A DNA stretch of 64,000 nucleotides, taken from Curtobacterium flaccumfaciens (GTDB lineage: Bacteria > Actinomycetota > Actinomycetes > Actinomycetales > Microbacteriaceae). Made by a program: the position numbers and the translations under genes. The stretch spans positions 1-64,000 of the forward strand of contig NZ_SNVW01000012.1 of the NCBI RefSeq assembly GCF_004361695.1. Direction: 5' to 3'. This document shows positions 22,176 to 30,015 of this stretch, one piece after another (the first letter of the stretch is position 1; every line of letters begins with the position of its first letter). Below the pieces are notes generated by a model. It saw only the letters and a list, made by a program, of their open reading frames with translations. It was not told the origin of the DNA and searched no databases.

Positions 22176-22872
22176 GGCCGTGGTCGACGCGATCCTCACC
22201 GCTGAGGGGCTCACCCGCCACTACGGTGACGGCGAGGCGCGGGTGGTGGGTTGCGAGGACGTCTCCCTGGCCGTCCGGCCGGGCGAGCTCCTCGTCGTCC
22301 GCGGTCGCTCCGGGGCGGGCAAGTCCACGCTCCTGCGACTGCTCGGCGGGCTCGACCGACCGACCGCGGGTGCCGTGCGCATCGGGGACCTCGACGTCGC
22401 CGCCGCCACCGAGGGGGAGCTGGTCGAGCTGCACCGCGACGTGGTCGGGTTCGTGCACCAGGAGTTCGGGCTGCTGCCGACCCTGACGGCCGCCGAGAAC
22501 GTGGAGCTCCCGCTCCGCATCGCCCGACGTGACGCCGGCGAGCGAGTGGCCCGCGTCGCCCAGGCGCTCGCCTCGGTCGGGCTCGACGGGCACGAGAACC
22601 AGCGCCCCGGGCAGCTCTCCGGCGGTCAGCAGCAGCGGGTCGCGATCGCCCGGGCACTCGTGTCCCCGCGGAGCGTGCTCATCGCGGACGAGCCGACCGG
22701 GCAGCTCGACAGCGAGACCGGCGCGCAGGTGATGGACCTCGTGGTCGCCCTCACCCGCGAGCGCGGGGTCGCGACGGTCGTCGCGACCCACGACCCGCTC
22801 GTCATCGCCATGGCGGACCACGTCGTCGAGCTGCGCGACGGTCGGGTCCGTGCGGTCGGCGACGAGGACTGA
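22168..22872 (+). CDS. ABC transporter ATP-binding protein (LolD/MacB type)
   Basis: This is a 234-residue ATPase with Walker A GRSGAGKST, Q-loop VHQEFGLLP, signature LSGGQQQRVAIARAL, Walker B VLIADEPTGQLD and H-loop ATHDP, all intact. Length is the usual one for the family and there is no extension, unlike its partner. It overlaps the upstream gene by 8 nt, so the operon is permease, permease, ATPase, ATPase. Two different ATPases probably pair with the two permeases as a heteromer. A perfect palindrome CCGGACGTCCGG (22876-22887) follows the stop and may help end transcription. Confidence 0.92.
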   Translation: MSEAVVDAILTAEGLTRHYGDGEARVVGCEDVSLAVRPGELLVVRGRSGAGKSTLLRLLGGLDRPTAGAVRIGDLDVAAATEGELVELHRDVVGFVHQEFGLLPTLTAAENVELPLRIARRDAGERVARVAQALASVGLDGHENQRPGQLSGGQQQRVAIARALVSPRSVLIADEPTGQLDSETGAQVMDLVVALTRERGVATVVATHDPLVIAMADHVVELRDGRVRAVGDED

Positions 22873-22896
22873 CGACCGGACGTCCGGACGACCGGG

Positions 22897-23640
22897 TCAC
22901 TCCGGGTCGGGCGCGGCCTCGACGAGGGGCTCGGCGAGCGCGGCCTTGAGCGCTGCCGAGTGCGCGTCGGCAAGGATCTCGAGCGCGCCGGCCTCGTACC
23001 GGTCGTACGCGGTCCGGACGACGTCGGCGGGCCGGTTCACGTCCGGCATCCCGGGGAAGAAGGTCCGGCGCAACGCCGTGTCGGTGAACGAGAGCACGAG
23101 CCCGACGACCCGGATGCCGCGCGGGGCGAGCTCCAGGCGCATGCCGTTCGTCGCCGCCCAGAGCGCCGCCTTCGAGACGCTGTAGGACCGCAACCAGTGG
23201 TCCCACGCCGCCCCGGACAGGACGTTGAGGATCGCGCCGCCGCCGTTCGCCTCGAGCAGGGGCGCGAACGCGCGCGCCACGCGCAGGGACCCCCACAGGT
23301 TCGTCTCCACGACGTCCCGGAGCTGGTCCAGGTCACCGGTGACGAGCGACGCCGCGGAGCCCGTGCCCGCGTTGTTCACCACGATCCTCGCGTCCGCAGC
23401 GGCCGTGGCGGCTGCCTCGACCGACGCGCCGTCCCGGATGTCGACGACCAGGGGACGAACCCGGGGGTCCGACCACCGGTGGGGCTCGAGCGTCGCCGCG
23501 TGGACGACCGCGGCGCCCCGGTCGAGCGCCTGGGCCACGAACTCCGCGCCGAGTCCGCCGTCGGCGCCAGTGACGAACACGGAGGCGCCCGCGATGGGGA
23601 CGGGGGAGGATGACCGGGGCAGGGGTGTCGGTGGGGTCAT
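22897..23640 (-). CDS. SDR-family oxidoreductase
   Basis: This is a classical 247-residue SDR with cofactor motif TGADGGLGAEF (in place of TGxxxGxG), NNAG at about residue 90, a catalytic Ser in VLSGAAW and YSVSKAA with the Tyr-Lys pair. It closely resembles the SDR at 32636-33364: shared phrases include VVETNLWG, ARAFAP, SVSKAALWAATN and LELAP, so the two are paralogues. Both end with the same pattern GALE(I/V)LAD near the C-terminus. ATG 23640 is used; ribosome site is weak. It converges on the ABC operon with a 24-nt gap. Substrate is unknown. Confidence 0.9.
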   Translation of the reverse strand: MTPPTPLPRSSSPVPIAGASVFVTGADGGLGAEFVAQALDRGAAVVHAATLEPHRWSDPRVRPLVVDIRDGASVEAAATAAADARIVVNNAGTGSAASLVTGDLDQLRDVVETNLWGSLRVARAFAPLLEANGGGAILNVLSGAAWDHWLRSYSVSKAALWAATNGMRLELAPRGIRVVGLVLSFTDTALRRTFFPGMPDVNRPADVVRTAYDRYEAGALEILADAHSAALKAALAEPLVEAAPDPE

Positions 23641-23750
23641 GGTCGATGGTGTGCACGGCACCCGCCGCTCCACCACCGGGGAACCACTGACCCGACCCCG
23701 ACCGACCCGACCGACCCGGCCGGGCGGGGGCCGACGCGCTGACCGCGGGA

Positions 23751-24998
23751 TCAGCTCGTCACGAGCGGCCGGTCCGGTGCCGTCCGGCGGGGCGACGTGG
23801 TCGCCAGGACCGCGATCAGGCCGGCACCGCAGAGCAGGAGCGACTCCCGCCAGACCGGTGCGACCGCGGCGGCCCAGGGCGCGTCGCTCTGGATGAAGTC
23901 GGCGAAGCTCGGCCCCGGGACGACCAGCAGGAGCAGCCCGACGGCGATCGCGGTGCGGGTCCGACGGTCCTCGACGGCGCGGAGGGCGACGAGCGCGGCG
24001 GGGAACAGGTACACCCAGTGGTGGATCCAGCTGATCGGCGAGAGCATCGGCGCGAGGAGCCCGATGACGAGCACCGCGGCGACGGGACGGCCACGCCGGT
24101 GCACCATCGCGGCGACCGCGAGTCCGGCGATCCCGACGACCACGACGAGCGGCGTCGTCAGGCCGGCCCAGTCCGGGGCGAGCCCGGCGATCGCGCCGGC
24201 GACCGAGTTGTTGCCGGAGGAGGCGGAGGCGCTCCCCGTGAGGTCGACCCGGTCGGACAGGTGGAACACGGTCGAGGTCCAGAAGTGGAGGCTCGCCGTG
24301 GGTGCGACCACGAACCCGATCGCCACGGTCGCGACGGACGCCGCGCTCGACCAGCCGAGTCGGCGCCACTGCCCGGTGACCGCGAAGTACACGATGAACA
24401 GGGCCGGCGTCAGCTTCACGCCCGCGGCGATGCCGACGAGGAGGCCCGTCGGGCGGCGGTGGCCCCGGATGCGGTCCGGCAGCACCAGGTCCGCGAGGAC
24501 GAGCGCCATCAGCAGGAGGTTGACCTGGCCGTAGACGAGGTGCTGCACCGCGACCGTCGTGCTGCAGGCCAGCAGGAAGAGCCCGAGGTGCCGGTACCCG
24601 ACGTCGGCGGCGCTCCGGCACCCTGCGGACCAGAGGACCGTGACGAGGAGGATCGCGACGCTGAGGACGGTCCAGCCGACGAAGGCCGCGTACCACGGCA
24701 GGAGGCCCGTCGGCGTGAACAGGAGCGCGGCGAAGGGCGTGTAGGTGAACGGCATGCCGACCGGGCCGAGCTCCGGGGCGCGGAGGTTACCGGCGTACAC
24801 GTCCCCGCCGCGCAGCAGCACCGGGACGACATCGCGGTACACGAGGAAGTCCACCGGCAGCATGTGCGGCAGGAACGGGAGCAGGGCGAAGACCAGGACG
24901 ACGGTCGCGGCTGCCACGACGAGGGCGACCACGGGTCGACGGCTGGTGGCCGATCGAGTCGGGCGGGGCGTGGACGTCAGGACGGTGTCGGTCGGCAT
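23751..24998 (-). CDS. GT87-type polyprenol-phosphate-mannose mannosyltransferase
   Basis: This 415-residue protein has about ten membrane helices. The loop after the first helix reads LPVDFLVYRDVVPVLLRGGDVYAG, followed by GMPFTYTPFAALLFTP, and later VQHLVYGQVNLLLMALVLADL and GVKLTPALFIVYF. These are hallmarks of the DUF2029/GT87 alpha-mannosyltransferases that extend lipomannan-type glycolipids from polyprenyl-phosphomannose on the outer membrane face. The D near YRD is the expected catalytic acid. ATG 24998 follows TAGCGT by six bases (leaderless). Divergent from the two-component genes at 25131. Confidence 0.9.
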   Translation of the reverse strand: MPTDTVLTSTPRPTRSATSRRPVVALVVAAATVVLVFALLPFLPHMLPVDFLVYRDVVPVLLRGGDVYAGNLRAPELGPVGMPFTYTPFAALLFTPTGLLPWYAAFVGWTVLSVAILLVTVLWSAGCRSAADVGYRHLGLFLLACSTTVAVQHLVYGQVNLLLMALVLADLVLPDRIRGHRRPTGLLVGIAAGVKLTPALFIVYFAVTGQWRRLGWSSAASVATVAIGFVVAPTASLHFWTSTVFHLSDRVDLTGSASASSGNNSVAGAIAGLAPDWAGLTTPLVVVVGIAGLAVAAMVHRRGRPVAAVLVIGLLAPMLSPISWIHHWVYLFPAALVALRAVEDRRTRTAIAVGLLLLVVPGPSFADFIQSDAPWAAAVAPVWRESLLLCGAGLIAVLATTSPRRTAPDRPLVTS

Positions 24999-25004
24999 CC
25001 CGGA

Positions 25005-25010
25005 ACGCTA
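25005..25010 (-). promoter_or_regulatory. -10 hexamer TAGCGT of the GT87 gene
   Basis: On the minus strand TAGCGT is followed by six bases and ATG 24998, a leaderless arrangement that mirrors the divergent gene at 25131. Confidence 0.5.
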
Positions 25011-25118
25011 CGGCCGGGGACCCCGTCACCGGATCGGCCCCGACGGTGACCCTCATCCGGAGACCGGGCGAACCGGTCTTCCCCCGATCGGACGATGTCC
25101 GGTGCGTCCGGAGCGGGA

Positions 25119-25124
25119 TACGGT
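25119..25124 (+). promoter_or_regulatory. -10 hexamer TACGGT of the sensor-kinase gene
   Basis: TACGGT, six bases, then GTG 25131. This spacing is the main reason for choosing GTG 25131 over the in-frame ATG 25095. Confidence 0.55.
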
Positions 25125-25130
25125 TCGCTG

Positions 25131-26363
25131 GTGGAACGGAACGAGGGCGGTGTGACCGAGCGCGCGGTCCCCACCCTGCGGGCGGTCGAGTCGTTCCTCC
25201 GACAGCTGCCACCGGCGGACGTCCTGCTCGGGCTGGCCATCGTCGGCGCCTCGTTCGCTCCGTTCGTGGTGCGTCCCTTCCTGTTCGGCGTCCCCTCGCC
25301 GGTCGCGCTCCTCCTGGGGTTCGTTGCGGTGGCGGTGCGCCGCCGTCCGGCCCTGACCACCGCCGCGACGCTCCTCCTGGTGGTCCTCCAGCCCTTCCCG
25401 GGCGACGGGCTCACGCCGCTGGTCCTGACGTACGTCGTCGTCGTGTACAGCCTCGCGCTGTACGGGGCTCCGCTCCTGCGGATCGCGAGTGCCGTCGGGG
25501 CCGTCGTCGGCGGCGCCTACGCGGCGTACGACTTCTCGTTCGCCGGCGGCCGCCTGGTGGCGGGGATCGCGAACGACCCCGACACCCGGTGGCCGGCGCT
25601 GGTCGGGCCCGCTGCCGTGCTGTTCGTCGCGTGGTCGGTCGGGCTGGCGGTGCGCCTGCGCCGGTCCGCCGTGGCGGAGACGGCGCTGCGGCAGCGGGCG
25701 CAACGACGCGCGGTCGACGCGACGGAGTCCGCACGCATCGACCGGCTCCGCGCGGACATGGCCCGGAACGTGCACGACGTCGTCGGGCACTCGTTGGCCG
25801 TGATCGTGGCGCAGGCGGACTCCGCGGCGTTCACGGACGACCCGGACGAGCTGCACCGCATCTCCGGGAACATCGCCGCGGCCGCGCGGGCCTCCCTGCA
25901 CGAGGTCCGCGACGTGTTGGCCGGGATCGACGCCGAGCCGAGCGCGACGGACGCGATCGGCCTCGCCGAGGTGGTCGAACGCCTCCGCGAGACCGGGCTC
26001 ACGGTCGAGCACGCCGTCCGTGGGCATCGCGGGCGGCTGGCCGCACGCGAGGGCGCGGTGGCCCGACGGATCGTGCAGGAGATGGTCGCGAACCTGCTGC
26101 GGCACGGCGACGCGGCCGCGGTCGTGTCGGTACGGGAGACCTGGTGGCCGGACGTCGTGGTGCTCGAGATCGAGAACCGGACGTCACCGGACGCCGAACC
26201 GGGGTCGGGACGGGGGCTCGGGAACATGGCTCACCGCGCGCGCGAGGTCGACGGCGCCTTCGAGACGATCACCGACGACGAGCGCTTCGTCGCCCGTGTC
26301 CGGCTGTCGGTCGAGGGTTCGGCGGACCCCGGCGCGGCCGCTCCGGACGGCGCGGCCACGTGA
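25131..26363 (+). CDS. NarL-type sensor histidine kinase
   Basis: This 410-residue HisKA_3 kinase has an N-terminal membrane region of about five helices (residues about 30-175), a short coiled linker, the dimerisation/phosphoacceptor motif NVHDVVGHSLAVI (H215) and a reduced HATPase domain with RIVQEMVANLLRHG and GRGLGNMAHRA. The N and G boxes are recognisable. Kinases of this type usually sense membrane-active compounds. It is translationally coupled (GTGA) to the response regulator at 26360. Divergent from a GT87 gene, possibly co-regulated. Confidence 0.93.
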   Translation: MERNEGGVTERAVPTLRAVESFLRQLPPADVLLGLAIVGASFAPFVVRPFLFGVPSPVALLLGFVAVAVRRRPALTTAATLLLVVLQPFPGDGLTPLVLTYVVVVYSLALYGAPLLRIASAVGAVVGGAYAAYDFSFAGGRLVAGIANDPDTRWPALVGPAAVLFVAWSVGLAVRLRRSAVAETALRQRAQRRAVDATESARIDRLRADMARNVHDVVGHSLAVIVAQADSAAFTDDPDELHRISGNIAAAARASLHEVRDVLAGIDAEPSATDAIGLAEVVERLRETGLTVEHAVRGHRGRLAAREGAVARRIVQEMVANLLRHGDAAAVVSVRETWWPDVVVLEIENRTSPDAEPGSGRGLGNMAHRAREVDGAFETITDDERFVARVRLSVEGSADPGAAAPDGAAT

Positions 26364-27052
26364 TCCGCGTCGCACTGGTCGACGACCAGGAACTGTTCCG
26401 CGCCGGGCTCCGCTTCATGCTGGACAAGCAGGCCGACATCGAGGTCGTGGGCGAGGCCGCGGACGGCGAGGCGGGGGTCGACCTCATCCGGGAGACCGTG
26501 CCGGACGTCGCCCTCCTCGACGTGCGGATGCCACGGCTGGACGGTGTCGAGGTGGTGCGGCGTCTGCTCGGCGACGACGGCCCCGAGATCGCGACGAAGA
26601 TCATCGTCCTGACGACGTTCGCGGTGGACGATGCCACCGCGGAGGCGGTCCGGCTCGGCGCCGCCGGCTTCCTGCTCAAGGACGCGACCCCGGACGCCCT
26701 GCTGACGGCGATCAGGACCGTCGTCGCCGGGAACGCCGTGGTCAGCCCGGATGACCTCGCCGCGCTCCTGCGACTCGAGTCGGGGACCCACGCGCCCCCG
26801 GCGCCGGCGGCGTTCCGCTCGCTCGCACCCCGCGAACGGATCGTGTTCGACCACGTCGCGGCGGGCCGGACGAACGTCGAGATCGCCCGGATCGAGTTCG
26901 TCAGCGAGTCGACGATCAAGACGCAGGTCAGCAGTGTCCTGACCAAGCTCGGCCTCCGCGACCGCGTCCAGCTCGTGATCTACGCGCACCAGTACCGGCT
27001 CACGGGCGACCGGACGGCCGGTGGGGACTCCCCGCCGATCCTCGCGTCCTGA
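26360..27052 (+). CDS. NarL/LuxR-type response regulator
   Basis: The 230-residue protein has a receiver domain with acidic pair D8-D9, phosphoacceptor D54 in LLDVRMP, the T in VLTTF and K in FLLKDATPD. A C-terminal LuxR helix-turn-helix follows (LAPRERIVFDHVAAGRTNVEIA in outline, VSESTIKTQVSSVLTKLGLRDR). The usual second-helix motif NxEIA is kept. The start GTG overlaps the kinase stop, so the two are one operon. Likely targets are in or near this region. Confidence 0.95.
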   Translation: MIRVALVDDQELFRAGLRFMLDKQADIEVVGEAADGEAGVDLIRETVPDVALLDVRMPRLDGVEVVRRLLGDDGPEIATKIIVLTTFAVDDATAEAVRLGAAGFLLKDATPDALLTAIRTVVAGNAVVSPDDLAALLRLESGTHAPPAPAAFRSLAPRERIVFDHVAAGRTNVEIARIEFVSESTIKTQVSSVLTKLGLRDRVQLVIYAHQYRLTGDRTAGGDSPPILAS

Positions 27053-27082
27053 CCACGGGCAGCACCCGCACGTGCCGACGCG

Positions 27083-27119
27083 CGCCGACGCCGGCCCGGG
27101 GTCCGGGTCGGCGTCGGCG
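27083..27119. terminator. Bidirectional terminator between convergent genes
   Basis: CGCCGACGCCG (27083-27093) pairs perfectly with CGGCGTCGGCG (27109-27119). It lies between the response regulator and the MFS gene, which converge. Confidence 0.7.
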
Positions 27120-27163
27120 GGTGGTGCCCATCGTCCGGTGCGGCCGGCGGCGGGGTGCTGGGG

Positions 27164-28348
27164 CTACTGGTGTGCGACGGCCAGCCGGCTGCGGGTCGAG
27201 CGCACGCCGAGCAGGACCAGGACGGCGGAACCGAGCAGCGCGACGACGGCGGCGAACCCGAAGTCGGCGGCGAGCCCCGAGACCGATACCGCGACGCCGC
27301 CCAGCGTGGAACCGACGGCGAGGGCGACCTGGATGGTCGTGACGAACATCGCGAGTCCGGCCTCAGCGCCCTCGGGCGTCGCGCCCGCCATCCAGGTCTG
27401 CAGGCCGAGCGGCAGCCCGCCCCAGACCAGTCCCCAGACGACGAGCAGTGCGAACACCGCGAGGGACAGGTGCGCGACGAGGGGGAGGAGCGCGACGGCG
27501 GCGGCGAGTGCGAGCCCGCCGGCGACGAGTGTGCCGAGCACCGAGCGGTCGAGGGTCGCGCTGGCCACGAAGTTGCCGACGATGCCGCTGACGCCGAACA
27601 CGAGCAGGGCGACCGACACGACGTCGGGGCTGAGCTTCGCGACGTCCTGCAGGAACGGGCTGATGTAGGTGTACGCGGCGAACTGCGCGGCGAACAGGAA
27701 CGCGGCGACGACGAGTCCGACACGGGCCCGCGGCACACCGAACAGGCTCGTGAGCGCCGTGGCGCGGATGCGCTGCTGCGAGGGGATCGTGGGCAGGGCG
27801 ACGAGCTGCAGGACGAGCGCGACGACGCCGAGCGCGGCGCCGATGACGAACGCGAGCCGCCAGGTCGAGAAGGCGGCGACGAGCGCACCGAGGGGGAGGC
27901 TGACGACGGTGGCGATCGAGATCCCGGCGGTGATCAGGGACGTGGCTCGGATGGTGTCCTTCGCGGCGACGAGGCGGGGAGCGATCCCCGCGCCGATCGC
28001 CCAGAACCCGCCGAGCGCGACGCCGAGCAGGACCCGGGCGACGAGCAGGACCGGGAAGACCCCGGCGATCGCGGCGACGACGTCGGCGAGGACCAGGACG
28101 GCGCTGAGACCGATCAGGACCACGCGACGGTCGAGGCGGGACGTGGCGACCGTGACGACGGGGGCGGCGACCGCGGCTGCGAGACCGGTGACGACGACCA
28201 TGAGCCCGGCGGTGCTGATCCGGACGCCCAGGTCGGCCGAGATCGACGGCAGCAGCCCGATCGGCAGGAACTCGGACAGGACGGTCCCGAAGGACCCGAC
28301 GGCGACCGAGGCGACCCCGAACCACCCGTTGCGGTGTGTGCGTGACAT
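27164..28348 (-). CDS. MFS transporter, DHA1 drug/sugar efflux type
   Basis: This 394-residue protein has 12 predicted membrane helices in two halves. The loop 2-3 motif is ATSRLDRRVVL (motif A, GxLaDrxGrr-like), and the loop LLVARVLLGVALGGFWAIG resembles motif B of arabinose/chloramphenicol exporters. Family members pump drugs or sugars out using the proton gradient; the substrate cannot be read from sequence. Good ribosome site GAGGAGGAA before ATG 28348. It lies downstream of the SDR at 28450, on the same strand, separated by a strong hairpin, so read-through may be limited. Confidence 0.92.
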   Translation of the reverse strand: MSRTHRNGWFGVASVAVGSFGTVLSEFLPIGLLPSISADLGVRISTAGLMVVVTGLAAAVAAPVVTVATSRLDRRVVLIGLSAVLVLADVVAAIAGVFPVLLVARVLLGVALGGFWAIGAGIAPRLVAAKDTIRATSLITAGISIATVVSLPLGALVAAFSTWRLAFVIGAALGVVALVLQLVALPTIPSQQRIRATALTSLFGVPRARVGLVVAAFLFAAQFAAYTYISPFLQDVAKLSPDVVSVALLVFGVSGIVGNFVASATLDRSVLGTLVAGGLALAAAVALLPLVAHLSLAVFALLVVWGLVWGGLPLGLQTWMAGATPEGAEAGLAMFVTTIQVALAVGSTLGGVAVSVSGLAADFGFAAVVALLGSAVLVLLGVRSTRSRLAVAHQ

Positions 28349-28393
28349 GTTCTTCCTCCTCTTCCTGCCGGACGTGGGGCGTCCGGGTGGTGG

Positions 28394-28417
28394 CCGCGAC
28401 CGCGGGTGCGGTCGCGG
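28394..28417 (-). terminator. Perfect hairpin between SDR and MFS genes
   Basis: CCGCGACCGC (28394-28403), loop GGGT and GCGGTCGCGG (28408-28417) form a 10-bp perfect stem. It is 32 bases past the SDR stop and 46 before the MFS start. Confidence 0.75.
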
Positions 28418-28449
28418 CGGTGTCCCGTCGTGGGGCGGGGCCGGGTGGA

Positions 28450-29196
28450 TCAGACGATCGTGCTGCCGCCGTCGACGGCGAGTTCGCTGCCGGTCATGCC
28501 CGAGCTCTCGTCCGAGACCAGGAACAGCACGGCTGCGGCGACCTCCTCGGGGAGCAGGACGCGGCCGAAGGGGAGCTTGCTGGCGATCGCGGCCAGGAGC
28601 GCGTCCGGGTCGTTCGGGGCGAGGCCCTTGAGTCCCGGGGTCTCGGTGGGGCCGGGCACGACGGTGTTGATCCGGATGCCCCGCGGCGCGAGTTCGGCCG
28701 CCCAGGTCCGGGTGAGGGTGGCGACGGCGGCCTTCGAGGCGCCGTAGAGGCCGAACGCCGGTTCGGTGCCGGACGCCGACGACGAGCCCGTCACGACGAT
28801 CGCCGAGCCCTTCCCGAGGAACGGCAGGGCGCCCTGCACCGTCAGGGTGGTGGCGCGGACGTTCGTGCCGAAGGTCTCGTCGATGTCCTCTGCCGTGACC
28901 TCGGCGAGCGGCTTGAACTCCCCGATGCCCGCGTTGACGTGCACCGCGTCCAGACCGGCACCGCGCGCTGCGACGGCCCGGAAGACGGTCTCGATGCCCG
29001 CGGGCTCGGTGGCGTCGGCCTGCACCGGCGTGACGTGGTCGCCGAACTCCTCGCGGAGGGCGTCGAGCGCCTGCTGGCGTCGTCCGGTGACGAAGACGTG
29101 GGCTCCCTCGGCGACGAACCGACGGACGACCGCCAGGCCGATCCCGGAGGTGCCGCCCGACACGAGTGCGGTCTTGCCGTTCAGTGTTCCGACCAT
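28450..29196 (-). CDS. SDR-family oxidoreductase, TetR-controlled
   Basis: This classical SDR has 248 residues: cofactor motif GGTSGIG (residues about 14-20), variant VNAG for NNAG, catalytic Ser in TGSSSASG, YGASKAA with the Tyr-Lys pair, and the C-terminal MTGSELAVDGGSTIV. All residues for activity are present. It is divergent from a TetR gene with a 95-bp shared control region carrying two operator-like sequences, so the TetR protein very probably represses it. A downstream MFS gene on the same strand may be a partner. Substrate is unknown. Confidence 0.93.
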   Translation of the reverse strand: MVGTLNGKTALVSGGTSGIGLAVVRRFVAEGAHVFVTGRRQQALDALREEFGDHVTPVQADATEPAGIETVFRAVAARGAGLDAVHVNAGIGEFKPLAEVTAEDIDETFGTNVRATTLTVQGALPFLGKGSAIVVTGSSSASGTEPAFGLYGASKAAVATLTRTWAAELAPRGIRINTVVPGPTETPGLKGLAPNDPDALLAAIASKLPFGRVLLPEEVAAAVLFLVSDESSGMTGSELAVDGGSTIV

Positions 29197-29219
29197 GATG
29201 TGCTTCCGTTTCCTAGTTG

Positions 29220-29267
29220 TTGACTGCTTAGTCCAGAACGATAGGGCATAATGGACGCTTCAGTCAA
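29220..29267. promoter_or_regulatory. Divergent promoter with paired TetR-type operators
   Basis: TTGACTGCTTAGTCCA (29220-29235) and, on the other strand, TTGACTGAAGCGTCCA (29267-29252) share TTGACTG-N4-GTCCA as inverted copies around the centre of the gap. Each also has partial dyad symmetry (GACT..AGTC). TTGACT doubles as a -35: on the minus strand it is 18 nt from TATCGT for the SDR; on the plus strand CATAAT (29247-29252) is a candidate -10 for tetR. Confidence 0.6.
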
Positions 29268-29291
29268 TAACCGGTTCGAGGAGGATCGCGA

Positions 29292-29921
29292 ATGCCACGA
29301 CCACGCATGTTCGACGAGGCAGAGGTCATCGACCGCGCGCGGCGCACCTTCGCCGAGACGGGTTTCGCCGGCACGTCCCTCGACGACCTGCTCGAAGCGA
29401 CGGGCCTCGCACGCCAGAGCCTCTACAACGCCTTCGGCGGCAAGAAGGAACTCTTCATGCGGGCCTTCCTCAGCGACACCGCCGAGGCGGTGGACGCCGT
29501 CAAGACGAGCCTGCAGAGTGCCGAGCACCCGATCGTCCGCATCCGCACGGTGCTCGTCTCCGCCGCGGTCGAGCACGGCGCCGGCCAGGCGCCGCCCTCC
29601 CTGTTCCTGCGGGCGGCGGTCGAGCTCTCCAGCCGCGAGGTCGAGGTCGCCGCGGCCGTCGCGAGCGCGTTCGACGCCATCCGGGCCGACTACGTCGCGT
29701 GCATCGTCGACGCGCAGGCCGCCGGCGAGATCGAGGCCGACGCCGACGCCGAGGCCCTGGGGACCTACTTCTGCGCGGTCATCGAGGGCATGTCCACGCT
29801 CGGCCGCGTCGGCGTCTCGCGTGCGACGCTGCTCCAGATCGGCCTCACCAGCCTCGCGACGGTCCCGATCACGTCCGTCGGACGCGAGCACCTGGGCACC
29901 GACGACGGCGACTGGACCTGA
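29292..29921 (+). CDS. TetR-family transcriptional repressor
   Basis: The 209-residue protein has an N-terminal TetR helix-turn-helix (ARRTFAETGFAGTSLDDLLEATGLARQSLYNAFGGKKELF in outline, residues about 13-52) and an all-helical ligand domain of the AcrR/TetR_C type. The start ATG 29292 has a GAGGAGG ribosome site. It is divergent from the SDR at 29196, and matching operator-like sequences lie between them, so autoregulation and SDR repression are expected. The ligand is unknown. Confidence 0.95.
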   Translation: MPRPRMFDEAEVIDRARRTFAETGFAGTSLDDLLEATGLARQSLYNAFGGKKELFMRAFLSDTAEAVDAVKTSLQSAEHPIVRIRTVLVSAAVEHGAGQAPPSLFLRAAVELSSREVEVAAAVASAFDAIRADYVACIVDAQAAGEIEADADAEALGTYFCAVIEGMSTLGRVGVSRATLLQIGLTSLATVPITSVGREHLGTDDGDWT

Positions 29922-29928
29922 CCGTCGG

Positions 29929-29976
29929 CACCGCCGACGGACAGCACCGCTGACAGACGGCACCGCTGACGGACGG
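29929..29976. repeat. Three-copy 16-bp tandem repeat
   Basis: CACCGCYGACRGACRG units occupy 29929-29944, 29945-29960 and 29961-29976 with one to three changes between units. The array leads straight into the palindrome that follows. Confidence 0.75.
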
Positions 29977-30015
29977 GAGGCGCGGGGCGGGCCCGCACCG
30001 CGCCTCCCGTCCGTC
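29968..30015. terminator. Perfect 18-bp palindrome, copy 2 of a dispersed element; bidirectional terminator
   Basis: GACGGACGGGAGGCGCGG (29968-29985) pairs exactly with CCGCGCCTCCCGTCCGTC (29998-30015) over a 12-nt loop. It sits between the convergent tetR and flavin-protein genes, overlapping the latter's stop codon, and shares its left arm with the copy at 10380. Confidence 0.75.
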
